Positions 1 through 9,385 of a stretch of DNA of 64,000 nucleotides are shown here, in pieces. The notes under the pieces were generated by a model. It worked only from the letters and a program-made list of their open reading frames with translations, did no database searches and was not told the DNA's origin. Source of the DNA: Neisseria weixii. Its GTDB lineage: Bacteria; Pseudomonadota; Gammaproteobacteria; Burkholderiales; Neisseriaceae. Each line of letters begins with the position of its first letter. Position 1 is the first letter of the stretch. Position numbers and translations under genes: made by a program. The stretch lies in contig NZ_CP023429.1 of the NCBI RefSeq assembly GCF_002327085.1, positions 2,408,383-2,472,382 of the forward strand, read 5' to 3'.

Positions 1-826
1 TCACGGCAAAAATAAAGTCGGTATGCGCTTCAGGCAGGTAAAAGCGTTTTTCCAAACTTGCACCCAAGCCCACACCCAGCCATTCGCCACGCGCAATCGC
101 CATTAAGGAATGAGTCAATTGATAGCCCTTGCCCAACGGATCTTCCCAAGGGTTCAGAAAGCCCGCCATCCGCGCCATACGGTAAGGTGCGGCCAAAATC
201 AAAGCACCCATACCGATCAATACCATCACCACCATCATGGCAAAATATTTCCACGGGAAACCGGCCAAAAACAGCATTCCCATAATGATGCCGATAATCA
301 CCACAAAAGAGCCGAAATCGGGTTGCGCCATAATTAAAATCAGGCCGGCCACCAACAGCGAGCCCGGTTTGATGATTTTTTTTACACTCTGCAACACCTC
401 CGCCTTGCGCGTGAACAAACTGGCCAAATACAAAACCGCCGCCAATTTGAACATTTCGGTCGGTTGCAGATTAACCGGACCGATGTGAATCCAACGTGTA
501 GCACCGTTAATCTCACGTCCCACGCCCAATACCACAATCAGCAATATCCCGCACAAGGCGAAATACCAAGGCATAAACTTTTTCCAAGCCGCCATCTTAA
601 AAAGGGAAATGACGCCGCACACAATCACACCCAAGACGATAAAACCGGCCTGTTTGTACAAAAATGAAAACTGATCTCCGCCTTCAGCCGCCGCATACGC
701 AATCGATGCCGAATAAATCATCAGCAGGCTGAATGCCGTCATCAGGATAATCATCCACAACAACGAAACATCGATTTTTTGGCCGCTGCGGACAATCTGG
801 CGGTCGAGAATTTTAGATACATTCAT
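1..826 (-). CDS. ftsW: FtsW, SEDS peptidoglycan polymerase (C-terminus cut by window edge)
   Basis: Encodes the septal lipid II polymerase that works with PBP2/FtsI at the division site in the inner membrane. The first 275 residues are present. Several hydrophobic segments alternate with the SEDS signatures GREINGATRW (about 103), LQPTEMFKL (about 120-128), FLNPWEDPLGKGYQ (about 223) and LPEAHTDFIFA (about 264). The ATG at 824-826 is the natural start; translation is open to the window edge, so the end lies outside. It sits after murD in the order found in other Neisseria, on the same strand as the whole dcw cluster. Identification is secure from the motifs and context. Confidence 0.96.
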   Translation of the reverse strand, partial: MNVSKILDRQIVRSGQKIDVSLLWMIILMTAFSLLMIYSASIAYAAAEGGDQFSFLYKQAGFIVLGVIVCGVISLFKMAAWKKFMPWYFALCGILLIVVLGVGREINGATRWIHIGPVNLQPTEMFKLAAVLYLASLFTRKAEVLQSVKKIIKPGSLLVAGLILIMAQPDFGSFVVIIGIIMGMLFLAGFPWKYFAMMVVMVLIGMGALILAAPYRMARMAGFLNPWEDPLGKGYQLTHSLMAIARGEWLGVGLGASLEKRFYLPEAHTDFIFAV

Positions 827-859
827 GATAGGAAACAGTCATTACAGCTTGAATAAAGC

Positions 860-893
860 GTTCAGACGGCCTGACACATTCAGGCCGTCTGAA
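860..893. terminator. Inverted DUS pair between murD and ftsW
   Basis: Two copies of the uptake 12-mer AGGCCGTCTGAA face each other with a 7-base loop, giving a stem of about 14 bp. There is no long T-run, and the hairpin lies inside the cluster, so it may attenuate rather than end transcription. Confidence 0.55.
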
Positions 894-947
894 CAAAGAT
901 TACGTTGTTTATGAATCATTATTTCAGTTTTGACGTTTTCAGACGGC

Positions 948-2285
948 CTACAAAGCCTGAAACGCTTCAATAAACACTTCTGCCCGATGCGCGTAGCCGG
1001 TGAACATATCAAAGCTGGCGCAAGCCGGGCTCAACAACACCACATCACCCGCTTCGGCTCGGGCATAGGCCGTCTGAACCGCTTCTTGCAAAGTGGCACA
1101 ATCGGTCATCGTCACGCCGCAATCGGCCAAATCGCGGCGAATCAACGGTGCATCTTCACCAATCAGCAGCACGCCTTTGGCCTTGCCTGCCAACACATTT
1201 TTCAGCGGTGAAAAATCCTGTCCTTTGCCTATACCGCCCAAAATCACCCACAGCGGATTTTGCAAACCGGCAATCGCGGCGGCGGTAGCACCGACATTGG
1301 TGCCTTTGCTGTCGTCGATAAACATCACGCCGTTTTTCTCACCGATTTTTTCCACACGGTGCGGCAAGCCTTGGAAGGTTTTAACGTGTCCCAATAAAGC
1401 TTCGCGCGGCAAACCGATGGCTTCGCACAAAGCCACCGCCGCCAGCACGTTGGCCGCATTATGCAGGCCTTGCAGCGGAATATCGGCCGTTGTCAGCAAA
1501 TCATCGCTGCCGTGTTTCAGACGGCCTGTTTCACGTTCCAGCCAATAATCGGCGGGGCATTCAATCGAAAACCATTTCACCTCACACCCGGCCCGTTTCA
1601 TGGCACGGCAAAACACATCGTCTGCATTCAATACCTGCACACCTTCGCCACGGAAAATTTTGTCTTTGGCATGGGCGTAATCGAGCAAATCGTCGTAGCG
1701 GTCGAGATGGTCTTCGGAAATGTTTAAAACCGTCGCCGCACTCGGACGCAGGTTTTCGGTGTTTTCCAACTGGAAGCTGGATAATTCCAATACCCATACA
1801 TCGGCTTTTTTACCTTCGCGCTGCAACTCAGCTTCCAAAACCGGTGTACCGATGTTGCCCGCAATCACGGTGTCTAAGCCGCATTTGATGCACAAATAGC
1901 CAACCAAGCTGGTAACGGTGGTTTTGCCGTTGCTGCCGGTGATGGCGATGACTTTGTCGCCGCGCTCGTTCAACACGCCGGCCAATATTTCAATGTCGCC
2001 CAGCACGCGGCCGCCATTGGCTTTGAATTCGGCAATATCCGGCTGACGCTCACTGATACCCGGGCTGATGGCCAGCGTATCGAAATCTTCCGCCAGCGCA
2101 TCTTTCAGACGGCCTGTGTAAAACTTCAAGCCGTCAAACATTTTGCCGATTTGTGCCACGCGCTCCGGCTTGAGTGCCGCATCGTAAACCGCCACTTCGG
2201 CACCGGCTTGGCGCAAAAACGCAATCATCGCAATGCCCGAGGCGCCCAAACCTGCGACCAATATTTTTTTATTTTGCCAATTCAT
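948..2285 (-). CDS. murD: UDP-N-acetylmuramoylalanine--D-glutamate ligase
   Basis: Cytoplasmic Mur ligase that adds D-glutamate to UDP-MurNAc-L-Ala during peptidoglycan precursor synthesis. The 445-residue product has family-typical length. It carries a Rossmann-like GLGASG at residues 12-17 and the ATP-binding ITGSNGKTT at 115-123. The HDR-type region 'SEDHLDRY' and a late 'DDSKGTN' segment are also characteristic of MurD. It is on the same strand as the other dcw genes, between the globin gene and ftsW. An uptake sequence lies inside the gene near 1517 and another overlaps the stop region. Confidence 0.97.
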   Translation of the reverse strand: MNWQNKKILVAGLGASGIAMIAFLRQAGAEVAVYDAALKPERVAQIGKMFDGLKFYTGRLKDALAEDFDTLAISPGISERQPDIAEFKANGGRVLGDIEILAGVLNERGDKVIAITGSNGKTTVTSLVGYLCIKCGLDTVIAGNIGTPVLEAELQREGKKADVWVLELSSFQLENTENLRPSAATVLNISEDHLDRYDDLLDYAHAKDKIFRGEGVQVLNADDVFCRAMKRAGCEVKWFSIECPADYWLERETGRLKHGSDDLLTTADIPLQGLHNAANVLAAVALCEAIGLPREALLGHVKTFQGLPHRVEKIGEKNGVMFIDDSKGTNVGATAAAIAGLQNPLWVILGGIGKGQDFSPLKNVLAGKAKGVLLIGEDAPLIRRDLADCGVTMTDCATLQEAVQTAYARAEAGDVVLLSPACASFDMFTGYAHRAEVFIEAFQAL

Positions 2286-2353
2286 TTTGTGTTCGATTCA
2301 ATAGATTTCATTGTGGGTATTCAGGCGGATTCAGGCCGTCTGAAAAAATCCGT

Positions 2354-2808
2354 TTACATCATAACGCGGCAGCATTTCCTGCAATGCGGCCTGTCTTCCT
2401 GACTGCCGGCACCGGGCGGCATCGGCGGCGCGACACCGGCTTCATGCCGATTGCGCATCCAATCGGCCATCGCATAGATTTGCAGCAGCAAAGGTTCGGC
2501 CAGCTTTTTATCGATTGCCAATTCACTCAAGGCTTGGGCAAAACAGGCCACCCATTCATCGCGCACTTGGCTTTTTACCGCAAACGGCATGTGGCGCGCA
2601 CGGAGTTGCGGATGGCCGTATTTTTGTTCAAACAAAGGCGGGCCGCCTAGCCAACCGCTGAAAAATTCGTAGAGCTTGTCGCGAACCAAAGTCATGTCGT
2701 CACCATGTATCTCGCGCAAGGCTTGATATTTCGGCTCAAGTTCCATTAAATCGTAAAACGGCCGGTCAAGGCGCGCACACCTTGTTTACCGCCCAATGCT
2801 TGATACAT
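2354..2808 (-). CDS. Group II truncated haemoglobin, apparent frameshift
   Basis: A small haem protein of the trHbO type, in the family linked to oxygen or NO/peroxide chemistry in the cytoplasm. Translation from the ATG at 2806-2808 reads MYQALGGKQGV and runs off-frame after GRF. Adding one A to the A4 run at 2755-2758 restores GRFYDLMELEP and a 151-residue globin containing GWLGGPPLFEQKYGHP and LRARHMPFAV (proximal-His region). The internal ATG at 2746 would give only a truncated protein lacking the first helices. The same type of single-base loss recurs in many genes here, so a sequence error is more likely than a dead gene. The cysteine-containing tail beyond GAGS is unusual. Confidence 0.85.
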
Positions 2809-2860
2809 AGCTGCTCCAAAGCCGCCCGAACATCAACGTGTTTCAGACGGCCTGTTTCCA

Positions 2861-3943
2861 TTAGCGGATTTTCAAGGTGCTCAAACCAATCAGCACCAGC
2901 ACAATGGTGATAATCCAAAAGCGCACCACCACTTGTGTTTCTTTCCAGCCTTTTTGTTCATAATGGTGGTGAATCGGCGCCATCAGGAAAATGCGTTTTT
3001 TGGTGCGTTTATACCAGCCGACCTGCAGCATCACCGAAATCGCCTCCACCACAAACAAACCGCCCATGATGAACAACACGATTTCCTGGCGCACAATCAC
3101 GGCCACCGTACCCAAAGCCGCGCCTAAGGCTAACGCACCCACGTCGCCCATAAAAACTTGTGCCGGATACGCGTTAAACCATAAAAAGCCCAAACACGCG
3201 CCGCACATTGCGGCGCAGAATATCACCACTTCATTGGCTCCGGCCACATAAGGCAATTGCAGATAGCGGGCAAATTCGCTGTGGCCGCCGGCATAGGCAA
3301 AAATGGCCAAACCGCCGGCCACCAACACCACCGGAAACGCGGCCAAACCATCCAAACCATCGGTCAGATTCACCGCATTGGAAGTACCGACAATCACCAG
3401 ATAAGTCAGCACCACAAAACCGATACTGCCCAAAGGATAAGCGATTTGCTTAAAAAACGGCACAATAAATTCCGTACTCGATGGCAGCTCGGCCGCGTAA
3501 AACAAAAAAATACCCGCCAACAAAGCCACGGTCGATTGCCACACCATTTTAAATTTGGCCGACACACCGTTCGGGTCTTTATAAACCACTTTGCGCCAGT
3601 CGTCGTAGAAACCAAGCGCACCGGTTGACAGCAATACCGCCAGCAAAATCCAGATATACGGGTTGCCCCAATTGCCCCACAACAAAGTTGATACGGCAAT
3701 AGCGGTCAGAATCAGCGAGCCGCCCATGGTCGGCGTACCGTTTTTTACCAAGTGCGTTTGCGGACCATCGGTGCGGACCGCTTGGCCGACTTTCAATGCC
3801 GTCAGCTTGCGGATTGCCCATGGTCCGAGCAGCAGCGAAAACACCAGCGCGGTCAATGCCGCCATCACCGCACGGAATGTGGTGTATTGGAAAACGTTCA
3901 GCGCGGAAAACCAATCGCTGAAATGGGCAAGCCATAAAAACAT
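2861..3943 (-). CDS. mraY: Phospho-N-acetylmuramoyl-pentapeptide transferase
   Basis: Inner-membrane enzyme that makes lipid I from UDP-MurNAc-pentapeptide and undecaprenyl phosphate. The protein has 360 residues with about ten membrane segments. Diagnostic motifs are [17 protein letters not shown] (catalytic Asp cluster) and MAPIHHHYE. The frame is open upstream to 4006, but I choose the ATG at 3941-3943 because it begins MFLWLAHF as in other Neisseria and has AAGGAAG just upstream. It normally follows murF directly; here a two-gene block of foreign character separates them. Confidence 0.97.
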   Translation of the reverse strand: MFLWLAHFSDWFSALNVFQYTTFRAVMAALTALVFSLLLGPWAIRKLTALKVGQAVRTDGPQTHLVKNGTPTMGGSLILTAIAVSTLLWGNWGNPYIWILLAVLLSTGALGFYDDWRKVVYKDPNGVSAKFKMVWQSTVALLAGIFLFYAAELPSSTEFIVPFFKQIAYPLGSIGFVVLTYLVIVGTSNAVNLTDGLDGLAAFPVVLVAGGLAIFAYAGGHSEFARYLQLPYVAGANEVVIFCAAMCGACLGFLWFNAYPAQVFMGDVGALALGAALGTVAVIVRQEIVLFIMGGLFVVEAISVMLQVGWYKRTKKRIFLMAPIHHHYEQKGWKETQVVVRFWIITIVLVLIGLSTLKIR

Positions 3944-4077
3944 TCTTACTTCCTTATTTCTTTTATCGTCAACAGGATAGCATCGCCATCCTATAAGGTT
4001 AATCATTCTCGGTCGTCTGAAAATTTTTCAGACAACATTTCAAAAAAGGATAAATTTCTTGAGAATCTTTCAAAAAT

Positions 4078-4508
4078 CTATGCTTCTTCCAAAGCAGAGA
4101 CCAATTTTTCCAATGTTAAAATCTGTTGTTTCAATGCCTCAATCTCACGCTCTCGACTATCAAGCAACTCATTTTTCATCGCCAATATATTCCGCAAACC
4201 TGATATTTCAGCTTCTAATGCTGGGTTACCCAAAGATAAACTGAAATTAGTGGAGTTGCTGAAATTATCGTTTGAGTTATTGAATACAATCACACCTTCA
4301 TCGCCAAACGGAATCAAATCTGCAATGTTCACTTCAAGCACTTGTGCAATTTGCTGTAAACGTTCGATTCGAACTCCTGACTCGCCACGTTCAATTTTTG
4401 CATAACCCGTTCAGACATTCCCAACTTCTCCGCCATCACAGCTTGGGTCATATGCTTATCTTCCCGCAAATCGCGGATATTTTGTCTTAATTGGTCTCTT
4501 GCATTCAT
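4078..4508 (-). CDS. XRE-family HTH regulator with C-terminal coiled coil, apparent frameshift
   Basis: The N-terminal half (from the ATG at 4506-4508, MNARDQLRQN) holds a helix-turn-helix with MTQAVMAEKLGMSERVMQK. The frame then breaks. Adding one T (plus strand) to the T5 run at 4395-4399 restores the XRE continuation KIERGESGVRIERLQQ, then LEVNIADLIPFG and a C-terminal heptad-like helix rich in E, L and K. The restored protein is 143 residues. The gene is divergent from the YaaW-like gene at 4633, with 124 bp between the two starts, so it probably controls its own and its neighbour's promoter (inference). The pair is AT-rich compared with the cell-wall genes around it. Confidence 0.75.
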
Positions 4509-4632
4509 AAAAACTCTTTTCAGGTAACTTGGCATTCTCTTTGGGTAACCGGATATAACGAACCGTTTGTGGTAACAACTCTACTTAATCCTTAACATAC
4601 AGACTCTTTAAACCACTCACGGAAAATTCATT

Positions 4633-5391
4633 ATGGCATACCGCTACGATCCCGACTTGGAATTTTTGGGCTCTTGCTCATCAGAAGAATTAAACGATCT
4701 TGTTTACTCTCTTACTCACGACAAAGATGGCAGCACCCGCTATACGGAAAGTTTGACTGCCAACGAAAAATACAAACGCTATTATCCTGATCATCAAAAA
4801 TATTGGAAAGAAATTGCCGAAGAAATCCAATTATTCGGCGGTAATACTTTCGCAAATATCTTCCGTGGCGGACGTGGCGTAGAATACAAAGAGATACTTT
4901 GTGATGTCTGCAACAAGATGAAAGTTAATTACAATAAATACGCACCAACTAAAGAAATCGAACAAAACCTTTTAATGAAAATTCTGAAAGATGCTCTGGA
5001 TAAAATATCCCCCGAAGAACTTACCAATCTCGGAAGAGAATTGGGCTTAGATAGTGTATCATTGGTCAATCCATCCCAATTATCAGGTATTCTAATTGCA
5101 ATTTTTAAAGCTGGAGGTTTCAAATCTTATCAATTAACCTTAATTGTCGTAAACGCCGTATTAAAAACACTAATCGGCAGAGGATTGACATTTGCCGGCA
5201 ATGCCGCACTTACCCGAACTGCTGCGCTTCTAACCGGACCAATAGGTTGGATTATTACAGGATTATGGACTGCAGTTGATATTGCCGGTGCTGCCTACCG
5301 TGTAACCATTCCAGCTGTCATCCAAGTTGCCTATCTGCGTACACTCTCAGAAAATCGTGATGTTATTAAGTTTGAAAATATGAAATCTTAA
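4633..5391 (+). CDS. DUF3944/UPF0174 (YaaW-like) protein
   Basis: A 252-residue protein of unknown biochemical function. The N-terminus (YRYDPDLEFL...LVYSLTHDKDGSTRYTESL) matches the short DUF3944 domain. The middle resembles the UPF0174/YaaW group, which databases sometimes label as a ubiquinol-cytochrome c chaperone relative. A hydrophobic stretch at about residues 175-225 (LTRTAALLTGPIGWIITGLW) suggests membrane insertion. It reads opposite to the surrounding dcw genes, is AT-rich, and has its own terminator, so it looks like a self-contained insertion with the divergent HTH gene. E. coli YaaW has been described as binding the HflBKC protease complex; whether this one does is unknown. Confidence 0.75.
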   Translation: MAYRYDPDLEFLGSCSSEELNDLVYSLTHDKDGSTRYTESLTANEKYKRYYPDHQKYWKEIAEEIQLFGGNTFANIFRGGRGVEYKEILCDVCNKMKVNYNKYAPTKEIEQNLLMKILKDALDKISPEELTNLGRELGLDSVSLVNPSQLSGILIAIFKAGGFKSYQLTLIVVNAVLKTLIGRGLTFAGNAALTRTAALLTGPIGWIITGLWTAVDIAGAAYRVTIPAVIQVAYLRTLSENRDVIKFENMKS

Positions 5392-5403
5392 ATTTCTAAA
5401 TCC

Positions 5404-5430
5404 AAGCCATACAATTGTATGGCTTTTTTC
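5404..5430 (+). terminator. Intrinsic terminator of the YaaW-like gene
   Basis: AAGCCATAC and GTATGGCTT form a 9-bp stem with an AATT loop, followed by six T. It begins 13 bases after the stop codon and lies just before the converging murF end, so it insulates the insertion from the cell-wall operon. Confidence 0.88.
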
Positions 5431-5441
5431 AATCTATCCTT

Positions 5442-6805
5442 TCAAACAGCATCGACCAGCAAAGCCCCCACCACTTCTTCCATTTTCATAAAGCGCGAGC
5501 CCTTCACCAGCACATGCGCGTTTGGCGGCAAATCGTGGCTCATCACTTGAATCAGCGGGTCTTTAGCGGCAAACCACAAGCCGTCGGCACCAAAGGTTTC
5601 CGCTGCTTCCACGCTGTCGTCGCCGACAAAATAGGCAAACTCAATGCCTTTGTCACGCGCATACGCACCAACTTCGGCGTGCATGGCGGCGGCTTTGTCT
5701 TCGCCCAACTCGCCCATATCGCCCATCACAAACACGCGTGGGGCAGGCAGGGCGGCTAATACGTCCAGCGCGGCTTTCATGCTGTCGGGATTGGCGTTGT
5801 AGGTATCGTCAATCAGGGTTGCGCCTTTAATGCCTTGTTTGATTTGCAGGCGGCCTTTAATGTTGCTGAAATGTTTGAGGCCGTCTGAAATCTGTTGCAG
5901 GCTCAAACCCGCTGCGTGCGCCAAAGCGGCTGCCGCACAAGCATTGCTGACATTGTGTTTACCCGGCACCGGCAACACCACCGCCGCACGCTCGCCGCCG
6001 CACACCAAATCAAATTCGCAAGATAAAGGTTTCAACACGATATTTTCGGCGTGTACATCGCCGCTTTGCGCACCGAAAGTTTGCGTTTTCAGACGACCTG
6101 TGGCGGCTTTGAAGGTATCGATATTGGCACCTTCACACGGAATCAATGCGAGGCCGTCTGAAGCCAAGCCTTCGTAAATTTCGCTTTTGGCTTTGGCAAT
6201 GTCCCCACGCCGTCAAAACCGCAACCGACGTGCGCACGCAAGGCATTGTTTACCAGCGCCACATCGGGCTGGGCGATTCGGGTCAACAGCGCTAATTCGC
6301 CGAAATGGTTCATGCCCATTTCAATCACGGCATAGCGGTGTTTCTCATTTAATTTCAACAGCGTCAGCGGTAAGCCGATGTGGTTGTTGAAATTGCCTGC
6401 GGTGGCCAACACGGCTTTATCACCGAACTGATGGCGCAACACACCGGCCAACATTTCTTTCACCGTGGTTTTGCCGCTCGAGCCGGTCACGCCGAACACA
6501 AACGGATCCACGTTATCACGCCACGCTTTGGCCAAAGTTTGCAAGGCTGCCAAGGTATCTTCTACCTTCAATGCACCTTCCAGCCACACGCAATCTTCAC
6601 GTGACACCACCACTGCCACCGCACCACGTTCCAACACATCACCGACAAAATCATGCGCGTCGAAATGTTCGCCCGCAAGCGCAAAAAACACATCGCCGCT
6701 TTGAATATCGCGGCTGTCGGTCACAATACGCTGCACCGGCTGATTTTCAGACGGCATGGGCAGGTTGAGGGCTTGGCAGATGAAGTGTGAATCTAAAGGT
6801 TTCAT
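5442..6805 (-). CDS. murF: UDP-MurNAc-tripeptide:D-Ala-D-Ala ligase, apparent frameshift
   Basis: Adds D-Ala-D-Ala to the UDP-MurNAc tripeptide, the last cytoplasmic Mur ligase step. The first part starts at 6805 and carries the ATP site VTGSSGKTT (about residues 106-114) and EMGMNHFGE. It breaks after CGFDGVG. Adding one base to the C4 run at 6203-6206 restores DIAKAKSEIYEGLASDG and joins the second part (NACAAAALAHAAGL, DDTYNANPDSM). The restored protein is 454 residues, normal for the family. MurF is essential and no second copy is visible here, so a sequencing deletion is the best explanation. Confidence 0.95.
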
Positions 6806-6926
6806 GGTTTCTTTAGTTGCTTTTGTTTTTCAGACGGCTTATCAAACAGCCTGGGCCGTCTGAAAAAATGGCTGTGTTGTACGTAAATGAATCTATCGGG
6901 GCATTTTTTAGGGCAGATAATTCTAC

Positions 6927-7448
6927 TTACTTATTCTGATTAATCAAGGGATAAGGATTAATCGCACCGCTTGGCAGATAAACGCCGTAATGCAGATGCG
7001 GCTGCGTGCTTTTGGCGTTGCCCGTGTCGCCGACGTAACCGATGGTTTGCCCTGCTTTCACGCGCTGATTGAGTTTGATGTTGGCAAACTTATTCAAGTG
7101 GGCATAATAATGCCACGCGCCGGGACCTTGAATGCCGATGACTTTGCCACCGAGTTTGTTCTTACCGATTTTGGTCACCACCCCGTCGGTCGTGCTTCGG
7201 ATTTTGGTATTTTTCTTAGCGAAAATGTCCACGCCTTCATGTCGGCGGCCATGGCTGCGCGCGGCCTGCCATGTATCGCTGAAGCGTTGGCCTTTGATCG
7301 GATTCATCAAGCTGCCGGTAGTCGGCGGCGTTTGTGCGCGCAGATAAGCTATTTCGGCGTGGGGGCGCGGCAATTTTCCGCTGCTGCAACCAAATAATAA
7401 AACGAAAGCAGCACCCATCAAAAAAGCGCGTTGAAGTGTGTGGGGCAT
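6927..7448 (-). CDS. M23-family (LytM) peptidase lipoprotein
   Basis: A predicted outer-membrane or periplasmic lipoprotein acting on peptidoglycan. The signal peptide ends in the lipobox LLFGC (Cys about 21). The C-terminal domain carries both zinc-binding signatures of M23 peptidases, HEGVD and HLHYG, so unlike many EnvC/NlpD-type factors it could be an active endopeptidase. The length is 173 residues. It lies between murF and the small lipoprotein gene on the dcw strand, which fits a role in wall remodelling (inference). Confidence 0.88.
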   Translation of the reverse strand: MPHTLQRAFLMGAAFVLLFGCSSGKLPRPHAEIAYLRAQTPPTTGSLMNPIKGQRFSDTWQAARSHGRRHEGVDIFAKKNTKIRSTTDGVVTKIGKNKLGGKVIGIQGPGAWHYYAHLNKFANIKLNQRVKAGQTIGYVGDTGNAKSTQPHLHYGVYLPSGAINPYPLINQNK

Positions 7449-7499
7449 AAATTTTCTTTCTTATTCAGACGGCCTATTGCATCATCAAGGCTGTCTGAA

Positions 7500-7868
7500 T
7501 CAACCTTGGACTTTTTCTGCTTTCAAAATCACCTGATATTGCTCCATCGCCGAACGGAAGGCTTCATCGGCTGCTTCTACTTGGTCGGTTTGGAAGGCAT
7601 TTTCAGCGCGACGGAAATGTTCTTCGCCTGCCGCCCATTGTTCAGGGTGTTTTTTGGCGTATTTTTTGGCATAGGTGCGGTTGTTCATCACCAAGTGGCG
7701 CAAGCCGTATAAAGTGTATTGCGGGTTGACGCTGTGACTGGTTTTATTGAATTTAAACACTTCGCCGCTGCTATTTTCTGCTTGGGCAGCCGGTTTCTCC
7801 GCCGTTTTTTCGCCACAGGCAGCCAATGCCGATAGGGCAACTATGTACAGGCCGATGATGTATTTCAC
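7500..7868 (-). CDS. Small lipoprotein of unknown function
   Basis: A 122-residue protein with a short signal peptide and lipobox LSALAAC (Cys about 18), then a low-complexity linker (EKTAEKPAAQAENSS) and a helical domain rich in Tyr, Lys and Glu. I recognise no catalytic motif. Its place 17 bp after murE in a cell-wall operon suggests a periplasmic envelope role, but nothing in the sequence proves it. Confidence 0.8.
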   Translation of the reverse strand: MKYIIGLYIVALSALAACGEKTAEKPAAQAENSSGEVFKFNKTSHSVNPQYTLYGLRHLVMNNRTYAKKYAKKHPEQWAAGEEHFRRAENAFQTDQVEAADEAFRSAMEQYQVILKAEKVQG

Positions 7869-7885
7869 GGTGTATTCTTTCTTTA

Positions 7886-9361
7886 TCAGCGCTTGGCCAA
7901 CGCAGCTTGAGCAATTTCAAAATCTGAAAAATGATGCTTCACGCCCTGTATATCCTGATAGGTTTCATGGCCTTTTCCGGCAATTAAAATGATGTCGTTT
8001 GCCGCCGCACGGACTACGGTATATTCGATTGCCGCTTTACGGTCGACCTCCACTTTTTCAGGATGGCATACTGCAGACAAAATATCGTTGATGATGTCTT
8101 GCGGCTGCTCCATGCGCGGATTGTCGCTGGTCACGACCACTTTATCCGCACCTGCCACCGCCGCCGCACCCATCAACGGGCGTTTACCGCGGTCGCGGTT
8201 GCCGCCGCAGCCGAAAACGCACCATAATGCGCCATCGTTCGGTTTGATTTCCTGCAAGGTGGACAAGGCTTTTTCCAGTGCATCAGGTGTGTGTGCATAA
8301 TCGACCACAACCAAAGGTTTACCACTGTTCATGATACAATCCATGCGGCCGGTAGCTGGGCGGATTTGTGCCAAGACCTGCAATACTTTATCCAGCGGAT
8401 AACCGTTGGCGCATAATAATCCGACACATGCCGCTAAATTCTGCGCGTTAAATCGGCCAAGCAAGCTGCCGTTGCATTCGCCTTTGCCCCATGGCGTATC
8501 AAACACCACGGTCATGCCGTCTGAAGATGCTTGAAATTCAACAATGCGGATATCGGCATCGGCATGAAAACCATAACCATATACGGCCAATTCGGACTTA
8601 TCTTGTTTCAGACGGCCGACCAAAGCAGCGCCGTATTCATCATCGGTATTAATCACGGCGTGTTTCAAACCATGCCAGTAAAAAAGACGGGCTTTGATGC
8701 CGCCGTACGCTTCCATGGTGCCGTGATAGTCAAGATGGTCGCGCGTCAGATTGGTGAAAATGGCCGTCTTAAACGGCACACCGTTGACACGGAATTGGTC
8801 TAATCCGTGGCTGGACACTTCCATCGCTGCCACAGTAGCGCCTTGTTGTTTGAATTTATGCAACAGGGTTTGCACGGTTACCGGATCGGGGGTCGTATGG
8901 CTGGTTGCTTCAAGCTTGCCCCAAAAGCCGTTGCCGACCGTACCGATAATGGCACATTTTTCACCTAATAAATCAGCGGCTTGAGCCAGCCATTGGGTAA
9001 TGGAGGTTTTTCCGTTGGTGCCGGTTACACCCCATACGCTGAAGCCGTCTGAAACGTTGCCGTACACTTCGGCCGCCAAAATGCCGGCGCGATGCTTCAA
9101 GTCTTTAATACCCTGATTGGGTACATACCACTCAGGATTCCAGACAAAACGGCCGTCATCGTCCCAAAACACGAATGCCGCGCCGTTGGCAATGGCCGCC
9201 GGAATATAGCTGCGTCCATCGGTATATTCGCCTTGACAGGCAACAAAAATATCGCCGGCCTTGATTTGACGGCTGTCTGAATGCAACAAACGCCCTGCTG
9301 CGTTTTCACACAGCAGAGCAGGTAAGTCGGTTTCAGCCAATGGAATTAACTCGCTGAACAT
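7886..9361 (-). CDS. murE: UDP-MurNAc-L-Ala-D-Glu:meso-diaminopimelate ligase
   Basis: Mur ligase that adds the third stem residue. The 491-residue product has the ATP loop VTGTNGKTS (about residues 112-120), the carbamylated-Lys region, and the motif TSDNPRMEQP near residues 405-412. DNPR is the established meso-diaminopimelate specificity motif, as expected for a Gram-negative wall. The gene is intact and begins 24 bp after the penA stop. Confidence 0.97.
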   Translation of the reverse strand: MFSELIPLAETDLPALLCENAAGRLLHSDSRQIKAGDIFVACQGEYTDGRSYIPAAIANGAAFVFWDDDGRFVWNPEWYVPNQGIKDLKHRAGILAAEVYGNVSDGFSVWGVTGTNGKTSITQWLAQAADLLGEKCAIIGTVGNGFWGKLEATSHTTPDPVTVQTLLHKFKQQGATVAAMEVSSHGLDQFRVNGVPFKTAIFTNLTRDHLDYHGTMEAYGGIKARLFYWHGLKHAVINTDDEYGAALVGRLKQDKSELAVYGYGFHADADIRIVEFQASSDGMTVVFDTPWGKGECNGSLLGRFNAQNLAACVGLLCANGYPLDKVLQVLAQIRPATGRMDCIMNSGKPLVVVDYAHTPDALEKALSTLQEIKPNDGALWCVFGCGGNRDRGKRPLMGAAAVAGADKVVVTSDNPRMEQPQDIINDILSAVCHPEKVEVDRKAAIEYTVVRAAANDIILIAGKGHETYQDIQGVKHHFSDFEIAQAALAKR

Positions 9362-9385
9362 AATATTCTCTTTACTACTTAAAAA

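Noticed and set aside
2859..4006. Longer MraY starting at 4006
   Set aside because: The extra 21 residues are unlike any MraY and the ribosome site fits the ATG at 3941-3943.
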